This document shows, in pieces, positions 1 to 12,460 of a stretch of DNA of 64,000 bases. Position 1 is the stretch's first letter. Every line of letters begins with the position of its first letter. Where the stretch lies: assembly GCA_008933995.1 (NCBI GenBank), contig WARS01000981.1:2046001-2110000 (forward strand), written 5' to 3'. The notes below the pieces were generated by a model. That model saw only the letters and a list, made by a program, of their open reading frames with translations. It made no database searches and had not been told where the DNA came from. The position numbers and the translations under genes were made by a program. The DNA comes from Datnioides undecimradiatus (taxonomy: Eukaryota > Chordata > Actinopteri > Lobotiformes > Datnioididae).

Positions 1-706
1 AGTGCTCTGTAGTGTCTTTTACTCAGGTGTCTTTCCTGTCCACCCATGTTGCTGTTTCTTCTTCCTTCTGCTGTTTAGTTGTTTTGTCTTCCTTTAGTTC
101 TGCAATTCCGTGGCTGTTGGAGTTAGGTGCTGCGACCAGTTAGCTTGTTTAAACAGTAGAACACAGACTGACTTGAAACCTCCACACCTTAACTTACATT
201 CATAGAAAACGTAACAGCTGCCACTTACTGCACAGTTGAACCTGACTCTGCTGACTCACACTGCTGTTTACAGTGTTTCACATCTAGGTGCAAAGAGAGG
301 CAGGAATGACTTAACTATGACTGTGATGTGTTATTTTACTGATAGCAGACTAAAATCAATGTACAGGCTGCTTGGGTCCAGTTTATGACATAGCAGATGC
401 TGTGTACTTCCTGACAACACATGCACAACTTTTGCATGTTTTGTACTCAACATAGCTGAGAGGGGTATGACACAATGGATGACTGTGACTGCAAGAAGCA
501 TAAGCTATTTAGAAAATATAGTGACTTCAACAGGAAACAACAGATGTTCCCTACATACTGAATCAAGATATCAAATTGTGCTGAGTTTTCCATAAATTGC
601 AAATGCAGAGTAGTGACTGGAATGAACCAGAGAGGGGAACAACAGCCTAAAGAGGGGATAAGTGAGAATCGCTGTTCTGTGCCTTGGTGGTAGCATACCC
701 TCCAGT

Positions 707-752
707 CTGTGTGTGTGTGTGTGTGTGTGATGTGTGTGTGTGCAATGTGTGT
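707..752. repeat. GT microsatellite (imperfect)
   Basis: A run of GT dinucleotides, interrupted by GA and CAA, lies inside the cblb intron. The His/Thr-rich antisense open frame across it is a by-product of the repeat. Confidence 0.9.
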
Positions 753-3700
753 GCACGCACTGACAAAGCCAAGCCCGTCTCAGTAATTTCATGCTCATGC
801 TTTCATGCTCTCCAGTCACCATTAGGCTTCTAATCAACCACGGACCAGCCAAAAAACCCTCCATTGGGATGCAGAGGGAAAGGCTGCAGATTGCTTATTG
901 CTTGTGATTTGAACTCAACTTCCAGCCTTGCTGTGGAGGAGAAACACCCCCAAACAAACAGAAATAGGACACATTTTGAGCTGTATGCATTTGCAGTTAT
1001 TTTAGTGTACAGTATGCCCCATTGCTTACTGCATAATAAGCCTGCACTGCACACTGGCAATAAGCTATATTTCTAGAATCTCATTTGACTCAAAGTGCAG
1101 GGCAGCCTGTGTGTTCAAGTCCCCTGAAATAACATCGTACATGGTTTGCTGGTCTTCCTCATGTGTCCTTGCCATGCCCTGTGTCATTAGACCGGTTGCG
1201 TAATCTGCCTCGTTTGACAAGCACCCCAGGAAAGCCAGCACATTCATTAGTGCTGATGTACTCAGAGTGTGTGTGGCAGGGTGGCCAGAAACTGTTGGAA
1301 CACCGCAACATCGTTGTTACAGACATCCTGAAATGGCTCCAAATGAAACCATACCAAACAGGTTTTCACTAAAGTGTGACACCGGCCTACACAGTGTCAC
1401 ACTGTTGTGGTGACACCTGCACTAGTGCAGTTCAACCACCCACTATCTTTATTCTTACTGGTTTCCTGGCACCTGAACAATATCGCTATCTTCTGTGACA
1501 AACTCATGTTCTTCTAGCTCCCCGTGACACTGGATATTTAGCCCTGAAACATGCGGGCTACTGCCTCAAAATAAGTCTCAAAGTGATGATCCGACAGTGA
1601 ATTCATAGTGATAAACATGCAGCATGAAAAGGCGCGGGAATGTTTTCTCTCTTTAAGCTCCGTTTCATTTACTACAGTTTTTTTCCATTGTGATAAGCAG
1701 TAAGGTCAAACTCTCAGACCCCCTGAAGTCTCACTGTCACCATAAGGTGTGTGGCGTGGAGTTTTGCACAAATCAATACTCAATCATACACTGCAAAATT
1801 TCTTTCACATGGAGGGCAAAACGATGTTAAAGGGGTTGAAAATGACAGTGTGTCAGGGGGTGGGTAGTTGCAACAGCATAGGGGATTAAAACCACACACA
1901 CCTACTTGAAATTCAGGGGTTGTCTGGGATTAGAGATAGCTATGGTTATGAGGCCTGAAGGTTAAAGGTCAAAGCTGGGCCAGCAGGTGGGCAGGAGTGG
2001 CTTTAATATATGGTTTGGACCAGAATAAAAGCTTACAGGCAGGAGTGGCAAGTCTTGTTTTTCTATGTGTATGTTTGTGGTTGGGTGTGTTCTTGCAGCT
2101 GACAGCAGAGATACAGAGCAGAGTGGCCATGAGGGACTCTAATGGCTTCACAAAGGGACTATCAGACAGATGAGATGTCTATCAGATCACCGCCATGCTG
2201 CTAGAACACACACTGAATAAGCTAAAGGGTAGGATGGGAGCCGGTGGTGGACAACCAGCTGCTGCAATGACAGAGAAGATATGACTACGGGGTGAGGAGA
2301 ATTGGGTGGTTTGGGTGAAAACACACTGCACGTTAAAGCAAAAAGAGGAAACATGGATGGAGACGGGCACTCAGTCAGTGCTAGTGATTGAATTGTTTCT
2401 TAGGATTGTTATTAGCATCAATTATTTAGGCAAATCCATTTGCTGCAGAAAAGAGCTGCAGAACACATCCATTAAGATGGAGAGACAGACAGAAGTGGCG
2501 AAAAGAGCTCTTAAAAGCAATTAATTTGAAACAAAGAGACAAACAGCCGGGGCCATCAATCAAGAGTAATAAAAAGCAAGAAAGGTGAATAACTAGGGCT
2601 AATGCGAAACTGTGCAGGTTTGTGTTCATGACTTTTTCTTGTCGAAGTCCAACGATCCTGACTCAGAGGCTCTGATTGTATAATGGATGGGTGAGGAGGA
2701 GGAAACAACAGATTTCTGCTTGGTCTCTCCAGAAATAGAGACACACAGCAGAGCAGCAGTTCTCAACCTTTTGGAGTTGCAGCCGGCCCAAAATAACCAT
2801 GTTGGTGCCCCACCACCACTGCCCACCAGCAGGACCGGGACATAACTCATAACACATCAGAAACCATCTGCCCGACACCGTCTTGGTTTACACATATCTG
2901 TGCATCAAGGCTTCCACACAGAAACTGAAAAGGTAAGCAGGCTTTGACTTTAATTAGTGTATTTAGATTTTAATGAAACAGCCTCCACAGCCAGCACAGT
3001 GGTTTAGACCTAAGAGATAAATTACAGACTGTGGATGGGATGTTTAACATGTAAAAGACACAGTGTAAAGCCTGATGATCTTACAAGCTATAGTTTAAGA
3101 ACTGTTTCCATATCTGTTTGTACTAATTCTGTTTGTATCAGATCATTTGTACCTTCCTGTAATAATGGGGATTTTGTCTCCACACCAGCAGGTAGCAGGA
3201 GTCAGGAGGTATTCAATATTCAGAAAGGGACGACCTGAAACTACAGATATGCAAACAAAAAACAAAGTAAGTTACTATTTTCACACCTTTCTCAGTTAAA
3301 CCTCCGCTGCTGATTCAACATGCTCAATCAGCCAAAAAGCAGCTGACAGTCTGATTAGTGCCAAACGTGTTGGACACTCTGCTAAAACTAGGACCACAGG
3401 CGCTCACCGACAACCAAGACGTTGGCTGACAGCAGACCGTCATTAGTCAGAGCACAGTGAGTAAGCCTAACAACGACCCTTACCACACACAGACGCAGAG
3501 ACACACCTCCCCTGTGCTGTGAGCCTCTTGGTTCCAGATTGAAGCGCTCTGGCTTCCTCCTCTGGTGCTCCACTTCCTCCCCAGATGGTTCTACTTTGTG
3601 GAAGCTTACTCATCTCAGCCAGGCTCAGGCCTCAAATGCTTTCCATGAGAGCTTGTGACATCATCACTTCAAATCATGACTGCTCACTGCACGTCCTCAC

Positions 3701-6700
3701 TGCAAGTACGTGAGAGGACATGCGCGAGATCATTTTACACAACTAGTAGTACGAATAAATTCCACATTAAAGATTAAACATGTTGCTCCTCCTCTATGGC
3801 TCACTTCAAAGAACTGCCCATTTTGTCTAATAAGCATTAAGTAAGTAACATAAACAAATCCAATTATAGGCAACGGGCAGCTGGGAAAACAACATTTTTC
3901 ATTCATACAGCGAGTGTTAAATGTAGGAGAGAACACACTGTCTCATTTTACACCATTAGCGATTCTGCAAACCGATCCTGATTTAGGACGGTGTGAAATG
4001 TGGTGAGATTACTCACCAGGAAACACTTCCTGTCCTTTCAGCTTGGTAGTTTAACTACATCAGCTTCCTCCTTTCACCTACAGCCTTAAAACATGTATCA
4101 GCTATTTAAAAAAAATTTACAAAATGTAAAAATGCATTACTGTTATCATTATTTTTGGTCAGTGCAAAAAGTTATTAGATACAGAACATGCTCCTCCAAC
4201 ATGTCTCTGCACCATGAGTCAGGGGTTATTCACAATCAGATGGGAGTGGGAGAGGAGATGGATTGAGGAGGGAGAGAGCTCATATTGTCTTTTATCTGCA
4301 ACACTCTGCTTCCTGGCAAAAGAAGTGCGTTTTTAATCCAGCTGATTTAGAGACAATCACTTTAGGAAGCTGCTGAAGCCACGGTCATCAGGCGGGCTAT
4401 AAAACGCTCCGCTGTGCAAATCACCTCAGATGTGCTGTGTCTATCACGGAAGGGCACGAGAGAGACTGCAGTGCAGCTGCACATGCACATGATGTATTCC
4501 GTCAGACTGCTACACAAGTGTCCAGCAAACAGGATATAATATAAATATATTTAATATTGTCACCCTCTTAAAATAATGGCCCATGTCGTATTTTCAAGTT
4601 TTTTCAAAAAACTGAAAAAAAAGAAAACCAAATATAGAGTCTGATATTTATTAATCAAAAAACATTGTTGTCAAAAAATGACTTAGGCCATTAATGTAAG
4701 ACATATCAAAAATTAGGAACAGAATTAGATTAGATTAGAAATAGATTATGTATGTAAATAGGTGTTTAGGCCACCATCTCTATGAACAGCTTTCTGAAGC
4801 AGGCATCTCATTTAAAGACCACCTTTATGTTTTACAGCTCAGTTTCTGCAACTGACATCTCGTGCACTGAATTGATCCTCTGCAGCAGTGCATTATGAAG
4901 GCCACAGCTCTCATGTTTGTCACTGTCATTTTATGCTAGGGTTGCAGGTCTGTCTCCCAGTGTTGGAAAAAATTAATTGCACTGAATAAAGAATTAGATC
5001 CACAGTTTGGACCGTGAGCGCCAACATGCATGACTAGAGTGGACCTCATCCCAAGTAAGGATGTTGAGTTTTCCAACACTCAACAAAAAAAAAAATCATC
5101 CTTAACACAGAGCCCTCTTTGTAGGACTTCAGACATTTCAGTGGTGTTTTAGTGCCAAAGTTTGTTTTTGAAAAGACTTAATTAAAAAAGGATTTTGAAA
5201 AAAAAATGCTAAGGATTGCAATTTGTGTAATTTAATATAACATCCTGCAGACTCACATGAGGGGCTCTCTGGCAATTTGATTCAGAAGAGGCAACAAAGG
5301 CGAAGAGTTTTTCAGGCTTGAATGGCAAATATACTCGCAGAGTCAAACACAATTGACTCAAGGACACGTGAACATTTAAAGTAAGAGCAGGAAGTTACCG
5401 TGTAAGAACTCTTTTGCAAGAACAGCTGTTGGCAATTTCTTCCGTCCTTTAATTTCCTAATTAATATTCCTATCACATCCATGTCTTGCTCAGCATGTGG
5501 AAACAGAAGACACAGTGGGACGGGGGATCAGATGGTCAAATGTGGAGACTGGGACAATGGAGTCAGGGTAAAAAAGGCTGGGGGTGTGATGCATGAACAT
5601 CAGATGGCTTAAAACAGGGTGTAGCTCAGAAGGAAGGTTTGGGGTGACTGCAGCAGTTAATCAAGTGTATGAAACAGACTTGTGCCAGACAAGCTGCCAC
5701 AAAGTCACACATGGGTACCCGTGTCCCTGAGGACAGATATGATACCAGATGTGAGATCGCATTGCTATTCACTCAGAGAGAATTTGCTCCTTTCATGCAT
5801 CTTCGTCAGATGATATTGTGTGTTGTGTTGAACATTATTTATACATTTGACTGCTGATAAGTATCTTTATATCCTCCCACTCCACTACAAGACTTTGCCC
5901 GCTGACTACTGACGTTTGTCACAAGCACAAGCAGTTACATCCAGCACAATGTAATGTAAATTTCATACATTTGCAATTATGTGTTGTGTATTTTCGTCTG
6001 AGGGACAGACTTTTGTATTTTTAATGGGCCTACATCAAGTAAGGGGCACTGTAATGACATGTTTCCACGCTGACGAAGCGACACAGACACTGTCGTCTAT
6101 AAATAAGGTGTTCGGTGTTCAGTGTAAATTGTAGAATCAAAAAAAAACCAAACCCGCACGTCGACATAGCAGGCAGAAGGACGCGTGAGCAAACTGCAAC
6201 TATATTTCTGTTCAAGTACAAGCCCGGACAAGGTTGTGAGACTTTGTGTTAACGTCTGAATCGACAAGGTCACTTAAAAAAAACAAACAAACTGTGTTTC
6301 ATATGGGCTTTTGGTTGCCTAGAGAAAAGAATTCTTTAAAAGGTATCAGAGAGAAATAAAGGTTATTGTGGTGACAGTCACTGTTGCATTGTCAGTAAGA
6401 CACAAGTGGACTAACGGGGTGAAACAGCCTTCTTCATTCTTCCTTTTTCTGTTTTTAGATTTGACTCGACCTTATTAAGTTTTGTAGTCAGGGTTACTGC
6501 TGCTGTGAGAGTAAATCATCCTGTGGCCCAACTCACATCAAAAGTTTGCTAATATCAATGTTCAAATAAGTAAAATGCCACTGTGGGAGCAGATTAGTTC
6601 CTCTATATTTCATAAAAAATGAAAAATAGAATAGGTTTTCTTAAATATCAAACACAACAGTGTCGGCGAGTACATATCAAAGCAGCAGGGGAGACAAGAG

Positions 6701-6996
6701 ATGCCGCTAAATCACTTCCCTTCAGTCTCATTCAGTAGACGGTGCTTGTGGCATCCAGCAACACCTGCCCACAATGTAACAGCTCACACTAATGTAATGC
6801 AATAAAGCCAATAACAGGAGTCCATAGTGAAATCAAATCCTGAAATAGTTGTACAATATTGTTTTGTGCCCGTAATGTGGCAGAAAGTCAGAGGGTGTTT
6901 GATTTGAGGGATTTAACTAAGGAGATTGATTTGACGTCCAACCTGAGTCAAAGCACACCTCTGGGTTCATGTTTATTCTGAATCACACAAACATGG

Positions 6997-7017
6997 ACAC
7001 GCACACACACGCACACA

Positions 7018-7052
<35 letters not shown>
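6997..7052. repeat. CA microsatellite
   Basis: An almost uninterrupted CA run, perfect from about 7021 to 7052, lies inside the cblb intron. It is probably length-polymorphic. Confidence 0.95.
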
Positions 7053-7055
<3 letters not shown>

Positions 7056-10000
7056 CCTCTTCCTCTGCTACTCTATCAGCGTATCTTACACGCTCTTCAC
7101 TTCAGACTATGGGTTTCAAAGTCTCAGGCCCACTGTTACACACTGCGCTTCAGATTAACAAACTGTTTCAGATTAATTCTAATTCCTGCTAATTGAACCA
7201 GTTATTACCTCTTACAGTGACACTAAAATTATATCACAGGTCGATCTCAGAGGTGGCTAAATCACAATAACATTTAGTGGGAGGTCTCCCTAAACCCGGC
7301 TAAGTTTTAATGACGTAAAAATGCAATAACTCGTGCTCGTAATGCAGCATTGACTGGATACTTTTCTGTATTAAAGTCAATATTCAGTCACATTTTACAG
7401 AGTGAACAACACATGGCACCAAGTATCCTCATTTGGTTCTAGATTTCATTAGCAGCAGTGGCAGTGTGACACGGCTGGGCATAGCAACCTATGCTTTGAA
7501 TTTAGGCAGTGTTATAGCTGACACATCCAGCATGAATCTTAACATCTAAAACAGTAAATATGAAAGGCGCTATGTTAAAGGTATGGGAAGTGACATGTAT
7601 GCCCAGTTGTAATAAGGCCTGTTTAAACCTGCCTGAAATGTGAGGCAGAGGGTAGAGATGTGTTTCCTAGAAGAGATGAAGTGAGCCAGTTTCAGGTTAA
7701 ATTCTGAAATCTACAGCCAATACACCATTTTATTAGTAACGCCTTTAATAGTAATTACATGATTGAATATCTAGTGAAGTGAGTCAACTCTGACATTTAG
7801 TTAGGAATAGCACCAAATTCTAAACAGCTCAGATCTTTCATTTGAAGTTCAGCAGCAGCAACACTGTACACACCGTTAAAGAGATTAAGACAACGATAGA
7901 GCTTTTAAAGTTGACAAAGAGAGAGAATTAAGAGAGAAGTTCTCACAGTTCAAACCTGTGCTGAGTGACTATTTCAGAGCGCAACCAGAGAGGAAATATA
8001 CGAACAGGATGTCAAGTGCATGGGGATTTTCCCTCTGCTCTGCACATGGCAATCAGAGAGCTCCTGAGAATCACTGGAGCCTCAATACCCCAAGTCATCT
8101 TTAGCTCTATTGTCGCACAAACTGTTTAATAAGTGATAGAAACTGGGAAAAAACTTACTTCATTGCTTCTATCTCTTTTTTTTAAAGGCACAGTATCAAA
8201 ATAAGATGTACTGCTGCATCCACAACGGGCCGATGTGTGGTGACGCACTCACATGTTCTTTGCTATTTTTATTACTTAGTAGTTTCTTCTCATCTGGTCT
8301 CATTCTCCATCCATCCCCTGCCCGTCAGTACTAAGTCATCATCGTATTTTTATTGTTGCTATCCTCGAAGGAGGAAATTAAAGAAGGCCAAAGCTGATGT
8401 TGTTGTGAAAATCTAAAATAAATGGCTTTAAAAAGCTAGTCCATATTTTGGTTTTGGTTGACTGGTGTTGGCAAACCTCCTGTCAGCGATGACAGCAACT
8501 TGACTACCCTCGCACTACGCACTATGTGTGCATGAACTTGTTTTCTAGCTGCTACAGACAGATAACCAAAAACAACTGAAACACTGATTTTCTGCTGAAT
8601 ATGCCCCTGCTTTCTCCTCTCCCACCATCTCTCCTATCTTTCACTTCTCCATCTTCACCTCCCACTCTCTGCAATCTGAGTCAGCCGGGCTCATGTCTAA
8701 CACATCACGATCACAGTGGGCTGATTTGAGTAAAGATGAAATGCCAGACAGTTACAGGCCGCAAACCAAAATCTGAGTTTGATACATTGCCGCTCTCAAA
8801 CTGAACCAGAGAGTGGATAGAGCTGCCGGGTGTCCTTCTTGTAACCCTGGAGGGCCAGGCTCTCATTTAGGATCAACATCCTCATCATCATCCCTGTCAC
8901 CAGAGTACCTCTGCTGTGAACCCATATTGAGTTATTAATATCAAGAGGTGACAGGGTTGAGAACAACCATCACCAATCACCAAGCTGAAATAAAGTCCCA
9001 CACAAAACTGATTAGATGGCTTTTGAGATTAGTTAGTTTCAGCTTAATTAAGATGCAGAACTCTATAATGAGGAGTTTTTAAAAACACAGTCGTGTTTCT
9101 GATGTCACCCCGCAGTTTTACTTCTCAAATTAAGTGCGGCAGAGCGAATTGTGTTTAACTGATGCTGTGGGAGGCTGGTTCACGCCATCTGTGCGACGAA
9201 ATGTAACTTTTAGTTTTGATGAAATGAGGCATTCGCACGGACACAAACTCATCAGCTATGTTTTCAAATACAAGTGAAAACTCCAGGTTCAAGTTGAAAT
9301 ACTGTGGCGTGCTTGTCAGTGAGCGAGAAAAATTAGCACAGTGACGCTAGACACATCCTGTGCTATAAGAGCAGTGACAGCTCAATGGAGGGCATCCTGC
9401 TATGTGTGGCGTATACTTCACCCAAAGACACGCACACAGACTGAACGGAGTGTTTAGAAGTGCCACCACCACAACTTTGAATGTGTAAACCATCATCAGA
9501 AGTGTAATATATTAAACTACTGTCAGACTGCCCATTTAACTCTCATTTGCCCATTGTGCCTGTGAGGCAACACATCATCATCATTGCTTTGAAGGTGATT
9601 TTCCAGGTCAAGGCAGGTCAAGACAATTATCCTCTGTACACCGTGAGCTCAGCCACCCTCCAGTGTCGTCTCAAAAGCCTCCATTACGAAACCCCGGAGT
9701 GGAGTGGAAAGAAGCACTATGAATGACTGGTTTGATCGGAGCACAGAGGCTGTATTATGTGTAGCTCGGGTTGTGTCTGTGTTTTTCTTGTGGTTGATTT
9801 ATAAAACAAATAGCCAGCAGTTGTGCTGATACAGCGGATTGTGAGCTGTAGTTCCCCCGCTTAAAACATTGACACATCACATCTTTGCTGGTGCAGCCCC
9901 TCCTGGCCTGCGTCAGAATAAACAGTTGTCCATTACTCAACGCTCTGATAAATCGTTCTGTTGTGCTGACGTATCCTGTGCCCACTGATTAATCAAAACA

Positions 10001-10125
10001 TGGGAGCAAATTGCGTGCATGCAACAGCCTTGTGATGTAGCAAAACGTGGCTTTAATAAATTTCTTCCCTGACCATGCCTGAAAACTCCATACAGTCAAA
10101 ACAAATCTAAAAAAAGGCATCCTAC

Positions 10126-10959
10126 CTGTCCTGTGACTGCTCCTCGTACATCCTCTCCTTCCCCTCTTTGAAGAGCCGGATGGCCCGTTTGGATTTCTTC
10201 ATAAGGCTGTCGATGTAGATTTTAAAGTATTCGTTTTCACTGAGCTGTGTGAGTCTCTGGTTTTCTTCATATTTGCCCAGTATAAGCCGCAGGTGCTGGT
10301 AGGCATCAGGTAAGATATCCAGGATGTATGGTGGACTGTTTTTCAGATGGAGCCTGGGATTTTGGCAGAGGCGGACCTGCGGCAAAGAAATACTGAATGC
10401 TAGTTTGATGCTCCAACATGTACACAACAACCGAGCAGGATCAGATGGAAATTAGATGGAATCTTGGCCTGCTGTTATTATTTTTATGTGACCTCTTGAA
10501 AACGGAGCTCTCATGCAGCTCTGGTTGAAACAAACAAATCAGCCATCTGCTGTTCTTGGACACATCCTTAATGAGTTATCATCAAGTTTGACGATTGTTG
10601 GCCAGCAAAGATGGGAAGTATTAGATAGTATTAAACAAATGTCTGAATCTATCAGGCCACCATCAGTAAAAAGTGAACAGTGAACACATGCAGGCCATTA
10701 GCATTAGCTCCACCTCTCCATGTGCAACGACAAAAATGTTCCTACTACCATCTGGCTGACAGGCTTGACGGGTTAATCACTCCAAACTTACAACTTTATC
10801 CATGAGCTTCCAGGTTTTCTCCACAGTCCGCCGGTCAGCAGCTGCTTGCTTCGGTGGCCCCACTGCATCCTGGATGGCATCGATTAAGCCTAAAATACGA
10901 CCCTTACTTCGGTTTTGTCCACGTCCGCCAGGGTTTCGCCCACTAAGAGCAGTTGCCAT
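10126..10959 (-). CDS. cblb: CBL-B E3 ubiquitin-protein ligase, N-terminal two coding exons (partial)
   Basis: Coding exons are 10959..10792 (56 codons, phase 0) and 10376..10126 (251 nt, ending inside an Arg codon). The first reads [20 protein letters not shown], then a stretch containing [20 protein letters not shown] and ending WKLMDKV. The second starts [20 protein letters not shown] and ends with [20 protein letters not shown] then DR. This matches the four-helix start of the tyrosine-kinase-binding domain of CBL-B; the GRNPGGRG opening and [12 protein letters not shown] separate it from CBL. CBL-B ubiquitinates activated receptor and non-receptor tyrosine kinases and dampens lymphocyte signalling. 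Splice sites are canonical: donors GTT|GTAAGT and CAG|GTAGG, acceptor GCAG|GTCC. The first coding exon extends as leader to 10969, where an acceptor (CTCAG|TG) implies an untranslated exon upstream. The SH2-like part, RING finger and proline-rich tail lie beyond the left edge. Confidence 0.95.
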
Positions 10960-10969
10960 TTCCTATACA

Positions 10970-12460
10970 CTGAGACAAACAGTGATCTCTGTCAATTACT
11001 GAACCCCTCAACTTTAAAATGACACAACACAGAGCTGGATCTTTTTTATTTAGGAATACACTCCAGTGAACTGCTACAACAGCACAGATGCTGCTGTTAT
11101 TACAGCTTCCTCTCCTTTCTGTGGCCTACTGCTCAGCAGAGACCTGGAGGAGGTTTCAGGGTTTGACTGATGCCTAACAGGCCTGTCTGTGAAGGGGTTC
11201 CAGCATCACCGGACGTCTTTGAGAGTGTTCAGAGGTTCCTCTGTTCGGTGCAGAACTTTCCTCTCATTAGCTTATCATTATGAGAGAATGCGCCAGTATG
11301 ACAATTGTCAGCATAAGAGTCATTCACTTCACCTACGGTGAAGTCACAATCTTTCCAAATCATGACTTGTTTCAGTCAGTGCTCTGTACACACTGCATGT
11401 CCCGTCAGTCCTTGACATGTCAGTGTCAGTGATATGACAGTGTCCTCCCTCAGGACTGTTGCTGTCCACTATTGATCACATCATTTTCACACAGTAATAC
11501 ACCTTGGCTTGGTTTTAAAATGAAACTAACCAAATTACACGAAACAAACTGCTCACTGCTTACACTGAGCCATTTTAGTTTTAAAGATCAGTTCACACCT
11601 ATCACTGGTTGTGCTGTGGTCTATGCCTGTGTGGACTCGGTGTGCTTCTATTGTTATTGTTTACAAGGTGATCCAGTGTTGTTTGGAGTTGTGTAGTTGT
11701 TTAAGTGCCATCCCATAACCATCCTGTGTTGTTTCCTGTGGGCTGATTTCATGAGTGACTCTGACTGAGCGGCCAGAGCAGTTCTCACAGTCCTTTAAAG
11801 CCCGTAACAGGAGGTCTCTTTCCAGTCACTGGAGCTTTGTCGACTCTGGTGAATCGATGAAAAAACACAAAGTCCTAACTTACCAAACCACCAGGGAATG
11901 TCTGCTGGGATCCCTGCTGAACTCGGTACAGATCCAGCGCTCAAAAATCAAGGAGTGTCCAGAGGAGAAGAGTGGCAGAAAAAGTATTCAGCGCGTTAAA
12001 TCCCGTCAGTTCACTAACAATCCTCCATGTCTGACGGTGCTCTTATTAAAGCTGTTCCCCACTTGCTAACGGAGGAGTTGGATAAAGGCGAAGCTGGGCG
12101 CTCTACGCCGTGTGTTTTGTACAGCGACATCAGTGTGAAGTTAGCCGCTGGGACAAACTTCACATCCTGTTTCACGTTTCAAAATAAAGCCTCTATTTAC
12201 GGACAAACTCATTTCCATTCAGTTTGCAATTCGCAGCTGTATACTCGGCTTTTATTGAACTGTATCCTTCAATAAAGTTAACCAAGCTGTTTAAACCTAC
12301 ACGGTACTTGTCCTTTCTACAAACCACTGGGACGTCTCCGTCCTTTAATTTGAAGAAAGTCTCTTCATTTCCTGTGCTGTCCGTCTGTGTCGTGGCCGGT
12401 TTGATGCAGTTGTTCCAGCGGTAGGAGGGTCAATGGGAGTATGAAGCAATATTTTCCAGG
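10970..12460 (-). promoter_or_regulatory. cblb: cblb 5' region: leader intron, probable untranslated first exon and promoter
   Basis: The acceptor just upstream of the cblb start codon needs a donor further upstream. The best minus-strand donor I see is at 11884/11883, reading GGTTTG|GTAAGT, a full consensus. That makes a sequence ending at 11884 and beginning somewhere near 12100-12450 a likely untranslated exon. The interval 11,750-12,560 has more CpG than the surrounding DNA, as expected for a promoter. The transcription start cannot be fixed from sequence. Short open frames on the plus strand (11755..12069 and others) lack family features and I take them as chance. Confidence 0.5.

Larger units (their letters stand above)
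1..10125 (-). other. cblb: cblb intron (left edge to coding exon 2)
   Basis: This 10-kb stretch lies downstream of the second cblb coding exon on the minus strand. I looked for the next expected exon, which continues the tyrosine-kinase-binding domain after the residues EEQSQDR, and did not find it, so the window opens inside a long intron. The stretch is AT-rich with no long open frame. It contains a GT and a CA microsatellite, listed separately. I see no RNA gene or convincing regulatory element. Confidence 0.7.
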